64,000 nt of DNA, from assembly GCA_963978545.1 (NCBI GenBank), contig OZ021723.1:2170001-2234000 (forward strand), in the 5' to 3' direction. The translations under genes and the position numbers were made by a program. The notes below the pieces were generated by a model. The model was not told where the DNA came from. It did not search any database and saw only the letters and a program-made list of their open reading frames with translations. Shown in pieces: positions 53,858-64,000 of the stretch. Positions within the stretch are counted from its first letter, which is position 1; every line of letters begins with the position of its first letter. The stretch is from Linyphia triangularis (taxonomy: Eukaryota; Arthropoda; Arachnida; Araneae; Linyphiidae).

Positions 53858-54602
53858 TACTTTTAATTATCCTTATGTTAGGATACATAGGGTAATAAAA
53901 GTATTGTTTTCAGTCAAAAACATTTTTTTGAATTTTTTGCATTTATCCAGGTATTGGAACATCCTGATTTCAAAAAAGTGGGTCTAGACAAATGTATGTC
54001 TGTGTGTGTGCGTGGTCAGTATCACTTCCGAACGAATAGATCAACGATGTTCAAAATCAGTGCATATGTTAGTGGTAGTCATGTGACCCGTCATTAGTGT
54101 TTTCCACAAAATTGCGTAAGCGCGTAAGGCTGAAATCATGAAAAAATCATGATTTTCAATTCATGATTTCAGAAATTGTTGAAAAACGGCTCTAACGATT
54201 TTTATTAAAATCTTTGAAAAAATGCGTTTTAAGGTGTTCTAAACATCCCCACCAAATTCGCGTAGAAATGCAATAAAAGCGTAAAAAGTTGATAAACGAG
54301 TGTCTTTAACACATAGTTATCTGCTCTTGAGCATTGCCCATCAACGATTGATTTTTTCTGTTTCGTGCACGTAACAGGACAATGTAATGTTTATCAAATA
54401 ACATCTCCAATTTCGTCGTGTTTTTTTTTCTTTTTTTTTTTTCTTCTTCATGTAAAAATTATTGCAAAAATATCGCTAAACTGCCCCTTTTTTATTGAAA
54501 TGAGTGAAAATATGAAAATGGAAAATAAAACCATATCAAATTTGAATGCAATGAATAATATTATAATGTAATTGAAAGTTGTGCGATGTTCCACACCCCT
54601 AG
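53858..54602 (+). repeat. Helentron-like repeat, nearly full copy
   Basis: 745 bp from TACTTTTAATTATCC to GTTGTGCGATGTTCCACACC and then CCTAG, followed by TTTA. Confidence 0.8.
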
Positions 54603-55206
54603 TTTAGAAAGCTGACCTTCCGTGACCCACTTTTTTAGAACCTGAGTTTTGAAAGCGTCGAAAAAACGAATGTGTTGTATAAAAATTGCTGTATCTTTCA
54701 GAATATGATTGTCCAGGCAATTGCTCATTAACATTTTCTTCTATTAATTTCGTATTTCTTTGACTTTTAAAGTTCATTTGAAAATTTTGAAATTGAAAGT
54801 CTCATCGCTGCCAAGATTGTTTGTAAGATAATGCGAGGAGGCTGTAATTTCTGTTCATACATTGATTTTTCAAAAGTAACTGGATTTCGAAATCTGATAC
54901 ATTAATTAATAGTATTGTATGTTCTAATGAATAATTTAAAACTCATATTATAGTACCTGGGAATTTTATCTCCTTTCTCTACTTTAAGTTTGCAAACTCC
55001 CTGACGGCGCCCATGACAGTTTGGATTTTCACATGTCACTACAAAATTCCATGTTTGCGTTACAAAAAAGGTCACATTGTGTTATTAATCTATGCATATG
55101 TTACTGAAATTGGCAGAATTTCTCCTTGTGGTGCTTGAATAAAGTTAGGGGAATTTTGGGCTTGAATAAAGTCACCTCTAAAATGTACTGAATTTGGTAG
55201 AATTCC
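54603..55206. other. Spacer with a short tandem repeat
   Basis: Two ~86-bp units at about 55098 and 55184 share CTTGTGG and GCTTGAATAAAGT. The second is interrupted by the hAT element that follows, and a third piece appears after it at 56023. No gene is seen. Confidence 0.5.
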
Positions 55207-56022
55207 TCCTTGTGGGTCAGGGCCCGATTTAGAATTTTTTTTACTGTAGGCCCAACATTCAGAGAGGGGCCCCAATAGCAAATATTTATTTCCTTACGTC
55301 ACAATATTATTACCAGATCAAGCTACATTCGTTAAGACTAACTTTTTACAATTAAAACTCATAGTTTACTTTCACACGATTTTTTTGTTATAATTAGTAT
55401 GATCTTGATTTCCTCAAAACTTTTGAATTAATCAAGACCCCCCCCCATGAACACTGATTTTAAAGCACACTTTCCTGTATTTTAAACTTACATTTTACCA
55501 CAGGGTCCACAAATTATATAATAATAAAGATTACTTAATTTTATAACAATAATTGTAAATAATACAAAGTAACCTTTCCACTGTTTCCATGATCTCACCA
55601 AAAAGGAGGGCCAAAAAAGTCAACGGAAGAGCCTGCAAACCAACCAATTACAAAGACTCTTTCATTTCATAATATAAGAAGTTGTACATGGTTGGTTGGT
55701 GAACATCTCTTTACAAGAGGCGAGAGGAGAACAGCGGCGTAAAGCCCTTGTCTCCGTGTACATACGAAGAAGTTGTATATGATTGGCTGAACCGGAAAGA
55801 TGTGCTTAATTAGGTTTTATTAGGTTAATCTATCTAACTTAACTTTCTGTGACTATAAAAAAATATGGGAATTTGCGGATGTGTAACTAAAAATTTGTTA
55901 TTATTTTTGTTCAGTACTTCCCATAAAAAGACCATTATATTTAAAATTTTCAGAAAACTTTCAAAATTTGGGGCCCCCTTGTCCCGGGCCTAGTGGGCCT
56001 AATGGTAAATTATGCCCTGGCT
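55207..56022. mobile_element. Decayed hAT-like element (0.8 kb)
   Basis: The left end CAGGGCCCGATTTAGAATTT and the complement of the right end CAGGGCATAATTTACC are imperfect inverted repeats. Both are followed inward by GGCCC-rich blocks. Flanking CTTGTGGG and CTTATGGT could be a degraded 8-bp duplication. Inside, a phrase GAAGTTGTACATG..TTGG occurs twice about 100 bp apart. No transposase is recognised. Confidence 0.55.
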
Positions 56023-56479
56023 TATGGTGCTTGAATAAACTCAGGTGTGATAGCAGAAAATTTCTGTGGGAGGTGTTTTCAATCAAGCAATAAATTTATT
56101 TGCTTCTGTATTTCTCTATTAAAAAAAAAAACAATATTTTTGCAGTTTCTTAATCTGTCACCTACATAGGCCAACCAAAGGCTGCCCTAGGTTCATTTTT
56201 CAGGGGGGGGGGGGGGCATTTTAAACTTTAAGTTCGTAAAATGTATGCACTATGTAACCTAATTGTAATAAACTAATTGCTGATTAAATGCTTGATTGCA
56301 ATGATAAGTGTAGAATTTTCTAAATTAGTAATTTTCATTTGATGCAGAATTAAAAAAGTTAATTTAAGCTTGAATTGCTCTCCTGAAAAATAAGAAAAAA
56401 GTAAAACAAAGAAATTACAAAAAATAAAAATAGTTAATAATTGTTTTACAATCACACTTCTTTATTCTTTGAAAGCCTA

Positions 56480-57720
56480 AAGAACAAAATCCAATTTTCT
56501 CTGCTTTGTTTTGGCAAATCTGTCTATGACACAGCTCACATCAGTGTTTATTTCTCTGTGAGTATGCAACAAGCAAAGTCCTGCTAACCTTTCTTCCCCC
56601 ATTCTAGCTCTTTGCCACTTTTTTCAAGCGTCGAAGGGTAAATAAACTTCTTTCAGCAGAGGCAACGCTAACTGGTAGTGTTGCCAAAATTTTAAGTAAC
56701 GTGTAAATAGTAGGATATACATCTTTGTCACAAGTTCTCATTGCATCTATGGCAGAAGTGGGGAGCTTTTCTTCTTTTTTCTATTTCTCTCTCCATAGTG
56801 CTAGCTCACTTTCAATCAGAATAACACTCATTTGTGTCAGTCTTAAAATTGGTATGAACTTCTTTAATAAGTTTTGAAGCTCATTGTTTTCTGATTCTGT
56901 TGGCTTTTCCATATCGGGGGTTGGAATCAGTAATCGAAGGCCAAAACAATCCAAATTTTCTTTTGGAAATCTTCCTATTAGGTCTTCAATTATATTAACC
57001 AATAAAGGTATGTAAACCGAGATTCTAAAATACTCTTCTGGTATTTGAGTATTGTAGTTCTCCCGGTGTTTTTAACGTCTGGCTAAGCGTGAAAGATTCA
57101 CATCAATTTCAAGCTCCGAACATATATATATATATATATTCAACCTCATTGAATAGAATAGAAAAAGATTCCACGCAGTCTTGGCGCTTCTTCTGCAAAA
57201 CCGAAATTGTATCTTCAACAATGGACGCAGCTTTTCGCAAATCGAGATCAGGAGCCTAAAGTTTTCTGCTTAATGGTAGAGTTTGCTTCAAGACATCAAT
57301 TAATGGTACTAAAGCTGAAACAAACTGGACACTGCAATCTGAGCATAGAAGAGAAGATGCATTAGAGGAAGTGGTTAGGTCCGACCAGTTTGAAATCGAT
57401 TCAAGCGCTTCAATTATGTAAGGTAGAGCTTCGCGGAATTGAATAACAACATCATGCCTTTCAACCCAGCACACACTAGTCCAGACATCACGTGGCCGAC
57501 CAAACGGTATAGTATTTAGCGTGCTAGCTTCTAGACCGCGAGATTGCGGGTTCGAGTCCCGTGTTGGCATGGGTGTTTGTAAATGTATATTGGCTTGTCT
57601 AATGACGAATGTTTCAGCGCATTATAGCCCTCGTGTTACTGACGGCGCCAGATAATCTGAATACAACCAACCAGACATCACGTGTGGAAAAATAATAACC
57701 CTCGTTGGTTGCTTAGAAGA
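56480..57720 (-). pseudogene. hAT transposase pseudogene (ZMYM/THAP12-like group)
   Basis: Three minus-strand blocks fit the order of this transposase family. Block 1 (57494-57256) contains VERHDVVIQF and ends TLPLSRKL. Block 2 (about 57050-56781) contains IEDLIGRFP. Block 3 (about 56760-56500) contains TLLKILATLPVSVASAERS, the hAT C-terminal dimerisation motif. A stop ends block 1, at least one frame change separates the blocks, and further stops lie in block 3. A SINE splits the 5' part. This protein would catalyse excision and insertion, but the gene is dead. Confidence 0.75.
57495..57670 (+). mobile_element. tRNA-derived SINE, copy 2
   Basis: The same family as 45168-45349: head GCCGACCAAACGGTATAGTA, B box GGGTTCGAGTCCCG, body, tail AATACAACCAA. 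A perfect 14-bp duplication CCAGACATCACGTG lies at 57481-57494 and 57671-57684. It is inserted in the hAT transposase pseudogene. Confidence 0.88.
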
Positions 57721-57886
57721 GTATGGCAGGGTTTTTTCTGAGGGGGGCTATAATTCTTTGTATTGTAAAGAAAAAATTTACGTTAATGAAATTGTGCTTA
57801 AAAATCTGTATTTTCACAGTTTTTTAAACAGGAGATTCTCAAAGGATTTTGGGATATTCGAAAGGGCTAGGGAGGAAGAGAGAACC

Positions 57887-57927
57887 CTTCAAGGGGGGGG
57901 GGGGGCATGCCCCCCCCCCCCTTGAAG
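57887..57927. repeat. G13/C12 palindrome
   Basis: CTTCAA, thirteen G, CAT, then G, twelve C and TTGAAG. The two halves are complementary around GCATGC, giving a ~20-bp stem with almost no loop. It lies just inside the right end of the hAT element. Homopolymer lengths may be affected by sequencing. Confidence 0.7.
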
Positions 57928-57944
57928 CCGCCAATGAGGCCAAC

Positions 57945-60254
57945 ATATTTAACTACGTTTATCGAGAATTATAGTAACATTTTATGTAGATCACGTATTA
58001 TCGATATTATCTAAATTATAGATTAATCTGAATTCTGTTTGTTTAAATTCAATTAGTGAAGAAGTATTAGAAATGCCAATGGATAAATGCCAATATCATA
58101 TCCGGCTGATTTATGGCTCTTGAAATACAAGGGCCATGTTGCACTGAAAACACATCATTTGGAAAAAAGGTGTGTTTTACATGGGCTTCACCAGGAAATA
58201 TACCCACTTGCGCGATACACGTTTGCGCGAAGGGGCGGAAAATACACATTTACGCGATCAGATTTTGCAGGACTGAATGTGCAGGAGTTGAAGTCGGAAG
58301 GATTGACTAACCTTACACATTCTGGTGCCCCACTTAAAATAAAATGATCTCGAAACATAACCCTAGGAAATACGAGTATCGATGGCACTGTATAAAATTA
58401 GTATATCCTGTTATATCCTGAATATAATTAGACGTTTAAATGCGGTTGTTTCAACCAGCATCGGTCTCTCCTAATTAAAATAGTGAGTGTAATGAAATAT
58501 GCCAGGACAATGATGCTTTGCTCAATGACATGTATTTTAGTAATTTTTTAATAAGAAAAATTGATGAAATTATTTTCAATTGTATAAAATACCTTATATT
58601 AAATTAATTGTTATTGGAAAGTTAAGTTTATTATTAATTTATTTAACCTTTATAACAACATAAATGGCTCTAGTGACAAGCCTGGATAATGACTTTTGGA
58701 AGCGTGATACATTTTTAAATACATTTATACAGCAAAAATTTAGAGTATTATTGAGGAGAAAGTTAGCCTGGAACATGAAAAAGATATTTAATTAAGGGCA
58801 ATTCATTATTTTCGTACTTGTTTTTAAAGAGGCATAATGTTGTGATCTACATTTTTTTTTCTTCATAAGAATGACCCATATATATAAAAAATTTTTTATC
58901 TATATTTATAATGCATATTGTTTAACATATTAAATTTTTTAGCCATATTCATAATGCATATTGTTTAACACATTACATTTTTGTTGTTGTTATATTTAGC
59001 TTATTTCTACATAATTTCAAGCCTGATGTACTGCCGTATAATTATTACGACGGAGATACGATAGAGGATGCTTTTTTCACACAATGCCCTCCCATAACTT
59101 AGAAAATAAAAACTACACGAATTAATGGAAAAATAATTACGCCCTATAAATAAATTCCAGAAAGAGGGTATTTGAATAATCTGTCTTGCAAACGGGTAGA
59201 AATTCCGACCGTAAGACCACTTCGCGCAAATGGGAATAGCACAAGTGGGACGACACCTTCACCAGGAAGGTGCAAGGAGGTGCACTTGCACCCCCTGGGC
59301 TTTGAAAATTAAAAATAATATGAAAAAAAGTTGTACTATTTACTGGTAACATAACTGTGATAGAGGTTTTAAAATATTCAACGAATATGAAATTTAATAC
59401 ATAAGTATAAATTAAAATCTTATAGTGAATTGAATATTCAAGTTTCTAGCAACAAATTAACCACCTTGCACCTCCTAATAATTCTGCCTCCACCCATGGT
59501 ATTTTCATAATATTTCAGCGCCATATTTAGACATTTTTTAAATGGCAGTTTATATTAGACCTAAATAGTCCAAAAATGATGCTATATAACATTTGCAAAT
59601 CCATTATTTATTTCAAAGTTTTTGGATCCACAATAGCTACTTTAGTGCAATAAGGAACTTGCATAAGTGAGGAAAATGAATATTTTTTTTGTATTTGCTA
59701 GTGTTATCCAACGAATATATTTGAGCAGTACAATTATTTTGTTATATTTATGCTTTCAATTAATTAAAAACCGAGTTTGAAATTAGCTGAAATCAAAGCA
59801 AAAGTCACGTGCCCAAAAACGCATAAAAAACCTTGACGTAGTTACGCATAGATACCGTCGAAAATCCGATAAGGAATCTCACTCCTTCCTCATCTAAAAC
59901 AGGTTATTTACTGGTTCACTATCTACGCATTGATTGCCATTAGTAGGCGAATATTCATTAATTAATTTATTCATTCATCGGGATTTTGAGAAATCTAGGG
60001 GAGAGAGAGGGGGGGGGGATTCTGATAACAAAATCTTCTCATGGTAAAATCTTCTCCTGAATAAAGTGGACAACTTGAATTTTTGATGATTCCATTGCCA
60101 ACATCAATGAGTTAAAAAGAGTGCAAACGCTTAAACAGTTATGGATTTCGATCAATCAGTGAAATGTAGCCTTTTGGGACTTTGTAGTGAAAACTCATGA
60201 CAATTTAATTCCAGTTGCCAAGTTCTGAAAAGGAGGGGCAAAGAGGATCAGTGG
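57945..60254. other. Non-coding stretch, no firm feature
   Basis: A repeated phrase (AATGCATATTGTTTAACA at 58910 and 58951) and a G/C-rich motif at 59250-59300 (AAGGTGCAAGGAGGTGCACT) are visible. Open frames at 58087-58347 have no splice or family support. Confidence 0.4.
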
Positions 60255-60435
60255 ATGGTTGATTTGTACGCCCAACGACCTATTTCTGTGCACAATGACG
60301 GCTAATCAGGCCGGGACCTACAGCTTAACGTGGATTCCGAACCACAACGAAAATCCATACCTAACCCGGCATTCAACATGGTACCTTTTTGGCATGCGAG
60401 GCTAGAGCTCTAACCTTATAGCCATCAGGTGGGCA
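60255..60435 (-). mobile_element. Candidate second SINE family
   Basis: The minus strand starts GCCCACCTGATGGCTATAAG, then GTTAGAGCTCTAGCC, like a tRNA A-box region. The B box is not clear. The opening 15 bases recur at 45650. No target duplication was found. Confidence 0.3.
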
Positions 60436-60521
60436 TCAAGAAAGTCAGTGGTATTTCAACGTATAAAATTTTTTAGTCCAAATGCTTGTGAAATTCAAGG
60501 GCGTAATATTACGTGATTTTT

Positions 60522-61271
60522 TACTTTCAATTACACATTTGTATATATAAATAGAGCAATGAAAGTATAGCATTCGGTCAAAAAAAATTTCGATTTTTTT
60601 GCATTTCTCCACGTTGTGGAACATCCTGATTTCAAAAAAGTGATATAGAAAAAATGTTTGTCTGTGTGTATGTATGTGGGTCTGTCGGCAGCATAACTCC
60701 CGAACAAATTGACCTAGGATGTTCAAATTTGGTAGGAGGGTTAGCGGTGCCCATGAGACCTACCATTAAGGTTTTCGGCAAAATCGCGCATGCGCATTAA
60801 GTAGCTGTCATTGAAAAAATCATGTTTTTCAATGATTGCTAAAAAACGGCTCTAACGATTTTGATAACAATCGCTGTGGTAATGCCTCTTAAGGTGTTCT
60901 AAACATCCCCACCTCCGAAATTCCCGTTTTAATGGCGTAAAAAGTTGAAAAACAAATATCTTCAACACAGAGTCTTTTTTCGTTGAGCATACCTCATTAT
61001 TGATCGATTTTTCTTATCTTAACAGTATCACTTATAATAAAGGATAATATAAAGACTATCGTGAAGTATATGGCCAAAATCACGCATTTTGGCGAAGTTT
61101 TTTTTTTATTATTATTATTTATTTTGACCCATACAAGAATTATCGCAAAAAATATCGACAAACTGGCCATTTTGACTCAATGAATGATGAAAATATAATA
61201 ACGGTAAATTACACAATTCCCCGTCAGTATTATAGTGTAATTGAAAGTTGTGCGATGTTCCACACGCCTTG
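60522..61271 (+). repeat. Helentron-like repeat, nearly full copy
   Basis: 750 bp from TACTTTCAATTACAC through AGCAATGAAAGTATAGC to AGTTGTGCGATGTTCCACAC and a CTTG end followed by T. Confidence 0.8.
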
Positions 61272-62035
61272 TTTTAATAACATTTAAATAAATTAAAAAA
61301 AAAAAAAAATCCAGGAAAAATAAAGAAACATTGACAAGTGTGGTAATATTGATATTTCAAATAGTTCACTAGTATAAAATTTGACTATTAACTATTACTT
61401 ATCATTTCTCTAGGAGATATAAATAACTTTCAAAAATTAAGTTAGGATCAAAAAATATATCCTCCTCCTGTACCTAATCTACTTTTTTCAAAAAGCCGTC
61501 CAAATATATTACAATTCAGTTTATCAGTGATTCTTTTTCAACCTTTCAACCAGTGTTCGCCAGTTAAATATTTTCAAAGGGCATTTTCACCACCTCTCTA
61601 TATTTTAAGAGATATTTTTAATATCTAAAAGGTATTTTTTAAATTAAATTTTTTAAAACTAAAACAAAATAATTTTTTTGAAAAAATTAATAATTACAAC
61701 AATAACAGTGACACACGATCGCTTTTTCGCATATCAGAGCAGAAATATATTTTTTAAATGCTTACTAAAAACACTTGATGGTTATAATCTTGGTTATAAA
61801 CCGGCGACACCTCGAAAACGATTGAGCAACATAGATAAACATAGGTCAAATGATCTGAACTTCTGAACCAGTCCTACCGGAGCCAAAAAAAATAATAATC
61901 TCGATTAGACTCGCGGACGACATAGTATTAATCTACGTTTTCCATGAATTCACGCATGAAGTTACCTTTTTTCTCTATTTTGTGCAAGAAGGCATTGTAA
62001 AAAGGCGGCGTAATACACTTAATTAAGGAACTTAC
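61272..62035. other. Non-coding stretch, possibly intron 1 of a minus-strand gene
   Basis: AT-rich with a poly-A at 61295. If the exon at 62036-62110 is real, this is the beginning of its intron. No downstream exon was identified. Confidence 0.35.
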
Positions 62036-62110
62036 GAAATTACATTTGGAAATTATGGGACGCTCTCCTACAATCCACCTACTAATGAGGCACGTGGTAT
62101 CAGAAGCCAT
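62036..62110 (-). CDS. Candidate first coding exon, unknown gene
   Basis: The minus-strand ATG at 62110 opens exactly 25 codons (MASDTTCLISRWIVGERPII and five more). They end at TTC|GTAAGT, a perfect consensus donor, in phase 0. The G after ATG is favourable for initiation. The upstream DNA is comparatively GC-rich with an NRF1-like motif, unlike the AT-rich flanks. The product is not recognised, and no second exon was found toward lower coordinates, so a chance arrangement cannot be excluded. Confidence 0.35.
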
Positions 62111-62230
62111 TCAATGACTTCAGTCAGTCATTGGTAGGTGCAAGACACGTTTGAACATGAATGCGCATGCGTAGCTGGCGATTTCGGTAAGGTTGATCCT
62201 GTATATTGCATTACGTTGGAAAATAAACGA
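62111..62230 (-). promoter_or_regulatory. Candidate promoter with NRF1-like motif
   Basis: The minus strand carries TACGCATGCGCA (plus-strand TGCGCATGCGTA near 62160), matching the NRF1-type palindrome at most positions. CCAATGACTG lies closer to the ATG. GCGCATGCG-like words also occur inside the dispersed repeats, so the motif alone is weak evidence. Confidence 0.3.
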
Positions 62231-62231
62231 A

Positions 62232-62665
62232 AATTTGGCATTTTTTCAGAAAAGGACGCTATTTTTTAAGGAAAAGGACAAGAAGGTAGCGCCATCCTTC
62301 GATAAACGGCAAAGTTGATCTCCGATTTTAGAAAATGGAGGATTATTTTTGAAAATTTAACCATATGATGTGCCATTTTTCAGAAATTTGCATTTTTTCA
62401 GAAAAGGACGCTATTTTTAAAGAAAAAGGACAAGGAGGTAGCGCCATCCTTCAATAAACGGCAAAGATGATCTCTGATTTTAGAAAATGGAGGATTATTT
62501 TTGAAAATTTAACCATGAAGTGCCATTTTTCAGAAATTTGCTTTATTTCTGAAAAGGAAGCTATTTTTAAAGAAAAAAGGCACGGAGGTATCGCCGCCCT
62601 ACAAAAGCGACTAGAATGATCTCTGATTTTAGAAAATGAAGGATTATTTTTAAAAATTTAACCAT
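62232..62665 (+). repeat. ~150-bp tandem triplication
   Basis: GAAAAGGACGCTATTTTT begins units at about 62249 and 62401, with a variant (GAAAAGGAAGCTATTTTT) at about 62551. Units share GGTAGCGCCATCCTTC, GATTTTAGAAAATGGAGG and AAAATTTAACCAT. The third unit is the most diverged. Confidence 0.8.
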
Positions 62666-62830
62666 GATGTGCGGATGTGTGAATTCACGTATGAGGTTAA
62701 TTCTATTGGGTGAATTGGATTTTCAATGCGTGTTCACGCGAATTTTACGCATTTTGGTGAACTTTGCCTTCAACCAAATAACGCCTTTAGTACTGAATTA
62801 ACATACTTCAGTTCAGAGACGCAATTTTAA

Positions 62831-63190
62831 CTAAGAGTGTGAAACATAGCACAACCTTGAATTACACTACTATACTGATCAATGCACTGACATAGATGGC
62901 GTAATTTTACCGTTTCCGTTAGCATATTTTCATTTTACAGAAATTTCAGAAGTGGGATTGTTAGGAACACCTTAAAAGAATGAGCAACATACATTTTTCA
63001 ATAAATGAAAATTTGAATGAGTTAATGAGCAAGAGGTCCCATGGACCTTACAAACCCTAATACAAAAGTTGAACTTTTGTTTGAAAGTTATCTTGACCCC
63101 AGACAGACACGCAGACCACATTTTTGAACTCGGAACGTTCCAATAAAAAGTCTAGAAATGCAAAAAAGGAAAAAAAAATCATCATGGAAA
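62831..63190 (-). repeat. Helentron-like repeat, partial copy
   Basis: The left end is CTAAGAGTGTGAAACATAGC, then TTGAATTACACTACTATACT. Interior blocks are degraded and the palindromic end is missing. Confidence 0.5.
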
Positions 63191-64000
63191 GTTAGAAGTT
63201 ACCCTGTTACCATTTTGCATTGGTCACGAAATGTTTATAGTCATTCAGGGTAACTTTGAGCCATAGGGTGTAACTTTGCACCACCTCCTATTTTTCAGTA
63301 TTTTTGGTTTTGCAGAGCTGCTCATGGTCCACTGCTGCAAACTGCTGGCAAGATTGTGAAATTGGCTTTTTGCTCTATAGTTTAGAAAATGAATTGGTAA
63401 AAAAGTACATAATTTATTTGGCCATTCAGTTGTTTTTCTGAAGTACTGTTTTCAAGTTCCATTTTAATGCTTATTTAAAGTTGATGTAAATAAACTAATT
63501 TCTGCATGCAAGTATCAACTTATCACTTTATCGGCTATATAATTTTCTGAAAATAGTGAAATAGTTAGTAGCTAATGGTTATTTATTTGCTTACATTTGG
63601 TAAAAAGCAAAAAAACCAAGGCACTATCATTTTACGACATACTAAGTATAACTTTGAGCCGGTTCAAAGGATGATGACAGTGTGTAATCTATACACTGCA
63701 CATATAATTCATATTTTATTCCAATTTATTTTCGGTTGCTTTCAAATACTTTTAATAAAAGAAAAAATACAGAAAATGTGGATTAAAGTTAACCTGATTG
63801 ACTGAAACGGTTTAAAGAGGTAATAATAACTAAAATGTTTGCGTTTTCTGTTTTTACATTAAAGACTGCTTCTTCCTATTACATTTTGGGTGCAGATCGT
63901 TAGTATGTCTGTACTATAGACCAAATGCTTAATATTTTTGTCCACAAAATCTGGATAATTTTTTTTAAAAGTACTTTTTTTATCAGGTATCACAGCAGTA
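63191..64000. other. Non-coding flank, no feature seen
   Basis: The phrase GTAACTTTG(A/C) is repeated several times between 63180 and 63280, and a related TATAACTTTGAGCC occurs at 63648. No gene, repeat end or regulatory element can be supported. Confidence 0.4.

Larger units (their letters stand above)
56176..57936 (-). mobile_element. hAT element with decayed transposase (1.76 kb)
   Basis: A perfect 8-bp duplication AGGCCAAC lies at 56168-56175 and 57937-57944. The ends are CAAAGGCTGCCCTAGG on the left and the complement CATTGGCGGCTTCAAGG on the right, each with an inner G run. The minus strand between them carries a broken hAT transposase. A SINE has since inserted at 57495. Confidence 0.75.

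Noticed and set aside
57121..57142. Functional role for the AT dinucleotide runs (also 7347-7377)
   Set aside because: Ordinary microsatellites in AT-rich DNA; no motif context.

Overview
The window looks like animal nuclear DNA, most likely from an arthropod and perhaps a chelicerate. It is very AT-rich, has intron-split coding pieces with GT/AG borders, AATAAA signals, long homopolymer and dinucleotide tracts, and a dense load of eukaryotic transposons (hAT, Gypsy LTR elements, a tRNA-derived SINE, a Helentron-like family). There is no sign of operons or other prokaryotic features. The species call is inference; nothing here fixes it. All coordinates and alignments were made by eye.

Host-type coding content is sparse. 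A terminal exon on + (5037-5291) faces two phase-compatible exons on - (7092-7301, then 6302-6540), so two unrecognised genes converge at about 5.3-6.3 kb. The dominant gene is one uninterrupted 2,914-codon frame on the minus strand (16249-24993). Its first ~170 and last ~75 residues resemble the two ends of L1/Tx1-type LINE ORF1 proteins. The zinc knuckle expected after the RNA-binding-like part is absent, and about 2,600 residues of low-complexity, partly repetitive sequence lie between the ends. No reverse transcriptase accompanies it, so it may be a domesticated ORF1 or a very unusual element. Weaker candidates are a last exon at 53337-53483 (+) and a first exon with a consensus donor and an NRF1-like promoter motif at 62036-62110 (-).

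The rest is mostly mobile DNA. Six hAT-type elements are bounded by 8-bp target duplications or close variants, and two or three more are probable. The interval 25.5-43.3 kb is a layered nest. A ~117-bp tandem repeat array was split by one hAT, which was itself split by a sister hAT. The same array was split again by an LTR element (4-bp duplication TAAA), which was then split by an intact young Gypsy element (305-bp LTRs differing at one base, 4-bp duplication GTAC). Two copies of a SINE with a tRNA-like head are present, one inside a decayed hAT transposase.

From 43 to 63 kb, and at 3.6 and 26 kb, a ~0.7-kb family recurs at least twelve times. One end is a ~42-bp near-palindrome; the other is a short hairpin followed by CTAG or a close variant. 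A 178-bp satellite (7.6-9.7 kb), a ~150-bp triplication (62.2-62.7 kb), an inverted repeat at 51 kb and a G13/C12 palindrome at 57.9 kb complete the layout.
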